From NCBI GenBank assembly GCA_034766995.1, contig CM068318.1, positions 3,825,001 through 3,889,000 on the forward strand: a stretch of DNA of 64,000 nucleotides. The letters run 5' to 3'. The notes beneath the pieces are model-generated. The model was not told the origin of the DNA. It made no database searches and saw nothing but the letters and a program-made list of their open reading frames with translations. The position numbers and the translations under genes are program-made. Positions 58,976 through 64,000 of the stretch are shown here, piece by piece (positions within the stretch are counted from its first letter, which is position 1; each line of letters starts with the position of its first letter). The DNA is from Acanthacorydalis orientalis. Lineage: Eukaryota; Arthropoda; Insecta; Megaloptera; Corydalidae.

Positions 58976-59290
58976 CTGTACCTGGGATGGAAAACCTGTG
59001 ACCTTCTAGAGCCTTGAGTGCGGCCTTTTGACTGAATCGAAATTTTACGGAACAAGTCCTTTTTTGAAGTGACACTTTTTAAATCTTCATAATAATGCTT
59101 TCTCGCCTTTCAACCACTTATTGCTGCGAATTTACATTCTCCCACCTAACCCAATTCAAGACGCCCTTCAGATCACAAATGACGGATACCCATCTAGAGG
59201 ATCGACTGAAACTGCGGACCTTCATGCTGCAACCAAATATTCGAATGCTTTCCAACAAAAAGTAGACGCAACAGTCATTAAAAGATTAGT
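58976..59290 (+). mobile_element. hAT transposon relic: left end plus transposase C-terminus
   Basis: CTGGGATGGAAAACCTGTGA with GAGTGCGGCC... near 58980 resembles the end of hAT elements. From 59118 the plus strand reads CCEFTFSHLTQFKTPFRSQM then TDTHLEDRLKLRTFMLQPNI, the hAT dimerisation region. The rest of the transposase is missing, so this is an internally deleted or truncated copy. A 72-codon frame here is in a different, meaningless phase. Confidence 0.7.
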
Positions 59291-60381
59291 TAGCTTAAAA
59301 ATTAACAGTTTTCATTTTTTGAAATTATTAAGTACATAGTAGTTGGATTTTTACAAAATAATGTACATTTTTCAGTACATCTAACTGAAATTTCTTGAAT
59401 GCTGTCTTATTTGTTTACAGCTAAATAAATGCGGACTTCCAGTAAAAGATTCCCCACCTCTGCTCTACACTATTTAAAAGAAATTACAATTTTAATTTTC
59501 AATATTTTTGTATATACCTTTAAAATAAGGTGTTGGGCTGTTAAACAGCGACAATCGGACCTATTTCTTCATTCAATTCTTTACTTTCATATCTTTTCCT
59601 TGACAGGAAACTAGATATTCAATATTTTCCGTTCTCTCACATAATACGTATAGAATATTGTAATTTAAATACTAAATATTCATAAACGATTGATATATTT
59701 ATGTTGATTATTCAGTAAATACTCTTTTCCAATATTTATATACATTTTTTAATACATTTCAATCTATATCTACTCTCCAAACTATCAATTTTATCGAAAA
59801 TTAATTTGTACAGCCGATATTGATGAAATGAAACCCAAACTTAATATTTCTTGGATTGAGGAAATAATAACAACGTCTCGCCATAAAAGAACTCCTATAA
59901 AAACGAATGAAACATATAAGCATTTGTTGACAATGTAAAATCTTTTTTTTTATATAATACTAACAACACGAAGACGTCGCAGCAATGGCGTATCTGTGTG
60001 TGTACGTTTCCTTTCTTTTATTTCGGCAGACACAATATTTTTGAAGTTCAGTTAAATGGATTAAATAAATGTATTTAGAACAATTTAAAAACTGGAATCG
60101 CCAATTTTTCAACAAACAAAACACAAAAGAAATCGTACAGTTACTTCGAGGTCTCTTCAATGATAAAAAAAAAACAGTTCGTTGGCTTCACGCTGACTGT
60201 TCATTGTCGTGATAAATTTTATTGTCTTTAACAGTATTTGATTCAGTTCTCCCCCTCGACGTCTTCTTCTTTACAAACAAAGCAAACCACTTTAACGTCG
60301 CAATTATTCAGCAGCCTGAGATTTGTTCCTACTTTCGAATTGTTTTCAAGACATACAAATATGCAACATTTAACAATACAT

Positions 60382-60416
<35 letters not shown>

Positions 60417-60533
60417 TGTATTTATATTTACTTGAAATATTCCTGAAATAATAGTAACATTTCATATATTCATATTTATCATAAACAACTTACTTTTCAA
60501 TTCCATTTATTTTACTAGTCATTTTTGTTTCAG

Positions 60534-60700
60534 TGCCAAATACTTTGGGATCGCCCGGCAATGTGGTAGAGCACGTTCCGTATTGGGATCAACCGTTTTC
60601 ACAACCTTATTTCGACAATTCAACACGTCGCGAGATGACAACAACTGTAGGACAAACTGCTTATCTCCACTGTCGAGTTCGCAACTTAGGAGACAGAGCC
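60534..60700 (+). CDS. dpr: dpr-family Ig-domain gene, single internal exon
   Basis: After acceptor TTTTTGTTTCAG the exon reads, in the frame starting at its third base, PNTLGSPGNVVEHVPYWDQP and on to YFDNSTRREMTTTVGQTAY, LHCRVRNLGDRA, then donor GTGAGT. PYFDNST, the VGQTA strand, LHCRV (B-strand cysteine) and RNLGDRA are hallmarks of the first V-set Ig domain of Drosophila Dpr neuronal surface receptors, which bind DIP proteins in synaptic matching. The exon is 167 nt (two bases plus 55 codons); the next exon should start VSWIR. The DNST and LGDRA wording is nearest to the dpr4/dpr5 type, but the paralogue is not settled. The signal-peptide exon upstream and the remaining Ig exons downstream were not found here, so the gene runs beyond the right edge. 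Confidence 0.9.
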
Positions 60701-61188
60701 GTGAGTATATGAATGCACACGTAAAAGAATCCTTTCGGCACGATGTTGAAAAATAAACACATTCGAATACAAATATTGCAATAAAACTTTGTTTGAAGTA
60801 GGGCGATAAACGTTGTTTTTAAGCGAATATATCATTTCTTAGTGCCGTTTTAAATTCGCATCGTACTTTTTAGGGTAGCACATACTCAATACGTCATTTA
60901 AAGTTACAACTTATTAAAATGAGAAAGTATGAGAGAAAAAAGTCAATTTGAAGTAAAATTTTCTTTCAGTTTGAGTCGCATTCGCGGCATGGAAAGTTAT
61001 GCGTTAAGTTTTTCTATTAAACTGAAAATTATCACCGGCGGTTGACATGGTAGCAAGGTTATAACTTTCAACATAAAAAGTTTTTAGGTGTACAGAAATA
61101 CACTGTTTGGAAAATGCACAGGGAAATTGAACTTCAGTCGTTTTTTTCCTTATCCCAGTTATATTTATATCATTTATGTAATTTATAC

Positions 61189-61235
<47 letters not shown>

Positions 61236-62301
61236 GTGAACAAATGTATATATATACTTTCTTGTTATAAAAATTTTTCTAATACTAACAACAATTACAA
61301 ATTATTAAGTTATGTATATTTATTAATTGAATTAAATATTTAATTCTTTATTTTGTAACAATTAAACAATTTTAGTTATTGATAAACCAATTCCATAAAA
61401 ATAGTAAACATATCAACATACAGCAATAGCAAACATATACACAAGATAAAAATGTGTAAATTAGATTAATTTCTTTATTCATCTAAAATGTAATATGTAT
61501 TAATTATAAAAACCTACATGTACAAATATACAGATGACAATGATATTTATCATTCAGTTCAACAATAATAATTCAAAATCCATTTAATAACCGCCAAATC
61601 ATAAAAGTATTAATGTGTTTACACATACATTAATACATTTTGCATTTTTTTATTTCAATCTGTATCTATTTTAGGTTTTTTTTTATAAAATGAAATACAG
61701 TTTGGAAAAAATATTTGAAATAATTTTAATGTCAGTATAGAACTTATTTATCAATCGTCCATGTTTGTTTAGTAATACTAAAAAGAAAATGTAATAAGTT
61801 TAACCTTCGACGAATAAGAATCGAGTAGACTCGTCCACTGACCAATCATAGCGTAGCATATGTGCTATAAGAACTGAACACGAATTCGGTTTAAATTATG
61901 CTTGTATACAAAAGCAAAAACACAACGCTTAAACACAAAACACACACACACTACAGCCAAAATCGAGTCGACATTAAGGTGAGAGGCATTGAAAACACGA
62001 CACACATTTCATATGTATATGAATGTAAGTCCAATTGCTGATCAATAAAATTGTCTTTTACTTTTATTTGACACTTTTAATTATTTCTTTCGATTATTTT
62101 CCGTTATTTTTTAATAGAAATACTTGTTTGTATTCTTTTTCATCAAACTGGACGTCCTTAAACGTTTTCCATAACACAACAAATAAAATAACAAGTAAAC
62201 AAACAATTGAAATAAATAAATAGACTTGTATTATAAGTAACATATATTTTTCTGTATCAGTTTTTAATAATAACACTTCAAAATTAATTACAATTATAAC
62301 A

Positions 62302-62306
<5 letters not shown>

Positions 62307-62373
<67 letters not shown>

Positions 62374-62385
62374 AGTGTGTTTGTG
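62307..62385. repeat. (TA)n(TG)n compound microsatellite
   Basis: About 61 bp of TA followed by imperfect TG steps. Confidence 0.95.
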
Positions 62386-63647
62386 TGTAATATTTAATTT
62401 TATTGTCCATAGAGTTCTACATGAAGTTTTCAATTTATTCCTTCATTAATTTTGATTATTTATTCTCTTAAAAATCTTTAATACCTAAAAATTTTTTTTT
62501 TAAAAAAAGCACAAACATGTGGTAGTTTACGTTTATAATTACAACAAGCATACGGTCGCAAGTACGTACGTACACACTCACTGCATTATAAAATTAACTC
62601 GCATACGATACAATATAGGATGACAAGTGGCCATTTTTGTTCGCATAATAAAATGTTTTGTTTACTGAATTAAAATCCAGCTCACAAAACAAACGTAACA
62701 AAACGGATAACATATGCTCTCAGTTTCCGTGCATTTTGACTGCACAGTAAAACCAGATCTACCGATATTCCACAACGACAACAAATCATGGCAAACATAC
62801 ATCATTATTCAATTACCAACTTTAAACAGCATGTGTCCCTAGAGTGTGTTCCACAGACATGAAATCCCTTGAAACTAGAGCAAAATACGAATATTGTATT
62901 CAGCTCAAACACACCCGACCGATGTAAAAAGTGGCCCGTGGGATAATACAGTTAGTCTGCAGTGGAGACCACTGCAAAACCCTACGTTACCACTACAACA
63001 ACCGCATCGACCGATGTGACCTACAGAACCTAACTAGCATATACTACCACTACACACATATGTACGGATATGCATGTGTATAAACATACATTTACTTATG
63101 TATGTATATATATATATATATATAACTGAACATACAATTCCAACTGTATGAATAGTAAAGGAATTGCTTGGTCGCTGATCAATTCACAGATAAGACTTTA
63201 ATCAGGGCGTTAGATTTGGAATTACGCAATTTCACATTAGTGGGATTCTAATATAAATGAATTGAAATTACAGTATTGCATTTATTCGTAGACTAAAACT
63301 TTATTTAAAACTTCTCAACCAAATAAATATCAGCTGATTTTTTCCAATTCATTTCTGGATTAAAAAAAAATTAAACTTATGTCGTGTAAACCAGTTTCAT
63401 GGTTTCAGTATCTTTTTCATGGTATCCAGTTATTTTCTGATATATTTATTTCAGCCATTCCCAGGACTCTTATTTGATAACTTCTATTACCCATCAATTA
63501 TATCTTTTCTTAAAATATAAATTTCTCATCTCGTTTCATAATCTACTCTTTTTATTACAGCTACAACTCGGTTTGATTTCATATTTGAATATTTTTCTCT
63601 TTTTTGTCATTTCTAACCTATTTGCTCTCATAAGAGATAATAAATTA

Positions 63648-63649
<2 letters not shown>

Positions 63650-63708
<59 letters not shown>
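63650..63708. repeat. (TA)n microsatellite, ~59 bp
   Basis: Last long array in the window. Confidence 0.95.
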
Positions 63709-63711
<3 letters not shown>

Positions 63712-64000
63712 ATGGAGTTATCCACCTTACCATACGTCTTGCCTTTATTCAAATATAATATACAATAAAAAATCTGTTCACATTTTTGTTTAAAATCGTC
63801 ATGTTTTAAATATACGAACAGTCAATTAGTATAAAAACTGAAAATTAATTTTTAATCCGCTATGAAGACAAATAAGAATGAAATTGTAAATTTGAATTAT
63901 GCAAACATAATTTAAAATATTATATGTGTATATAATATAACTAGTTCTGTAGTATAGCCATATTTTAATTATCATTCTTGTCTTAAATCCGATTTAATCC

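Larger units (their letters stand above)
60701..64000 (+). other. dpr intron and right edge, no further exon found
   Basis: Follows donor GTGAGT. The expected continuation VSWIR...(L)TVG was not found in any frame to the window end, so the intron is longer than 3.3 kb. It contains (TA)n arrays at 61193-61222, 62307-62367 and 63650-63708. The GC-richer stretch at 62620-63060 is not coding. Confidence 0.6.

Noticed and set aside
1..64000. CRISPR arrays, bacterial operons, rRNA or organelle segments
   Set aside because: None seen; spliced genes, introns and transposons indicate eukaryotic nuclear DNA, and the direct repeats are microsatellites or transposons.

Overview
The window is AT-rich insect (arthropod) nuclear DNA, possibly hymenopteran, though I cannot place the species from sequence alone. 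Evidence for an insect: long introns with clean GT-AG sites, a farnesol-dehydrogenase-like (DHRS11-type) SDR gene, a dpr (defective proboscis extension response) immunoglobulin exon, many cecropia/Hsmar1-like mariner relics, DUF4817-type transposon relics, and more than forty (TA)n arrays.

Only two host genes can be supported. The first is a five-exon SDR oxidoreductase gene on the minus strand (ATG at 20378, stop at 8869). Its exons join without any frame problem into a 252-residue protein with every classical SDR motif, and a TATA box lies about 100 bp upstream of the ATG. The second is one exon of a dpr-family gene on the plus strand (60534-60700). It encodes the start of the first Ig domain, and the rest of that gene lies in unseen exons.

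Layout: 1-8.8 kb holds a mariner composite, a long GATA/AAAT tetranucleotide array, (TA)n arrays and a duplicated repeat. 8.9-20.4 kb is the SDR gene, whose introns carry a second copy of the mariner composite, a roughly 355-bp tandem repeat and an alternating inverted repeat. 20.6-21.9 kb is a nearly end-to-end but decayed DUF4817/DDE transposon. 22-36 kb is mostly unannotated AT-rich DNA with dispersed repeats, foldback elements and several GC-richer patches. 36-57 kb holds most copies of a mariner family that keeps the N-terminal DNA-binding part of the transposase and lacks the catalytic part, plus a 320-bp foldback element, an RTE-like LINE 3' end, two copies of another mariner-type C-terminal relic, and MITEs. 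57-64 kb is the neighbourhood of the dpr exon, with a hAT transposase relic.

The two genes show no sign of working together. The dominant story is repeat accumulation: families of small non-autonomous elements, often beside or containing (TA)n arrays. No new molecular system is evident. The most distinctive items are the shared-deletion mariner family, the foldback elements at 33.4-33.9 kb and 45.6-46.0 kb, and the tandem and alternating repeats in SDR intron 1. Repeat boundaries and similarities were judged by eye, without alignment tools.
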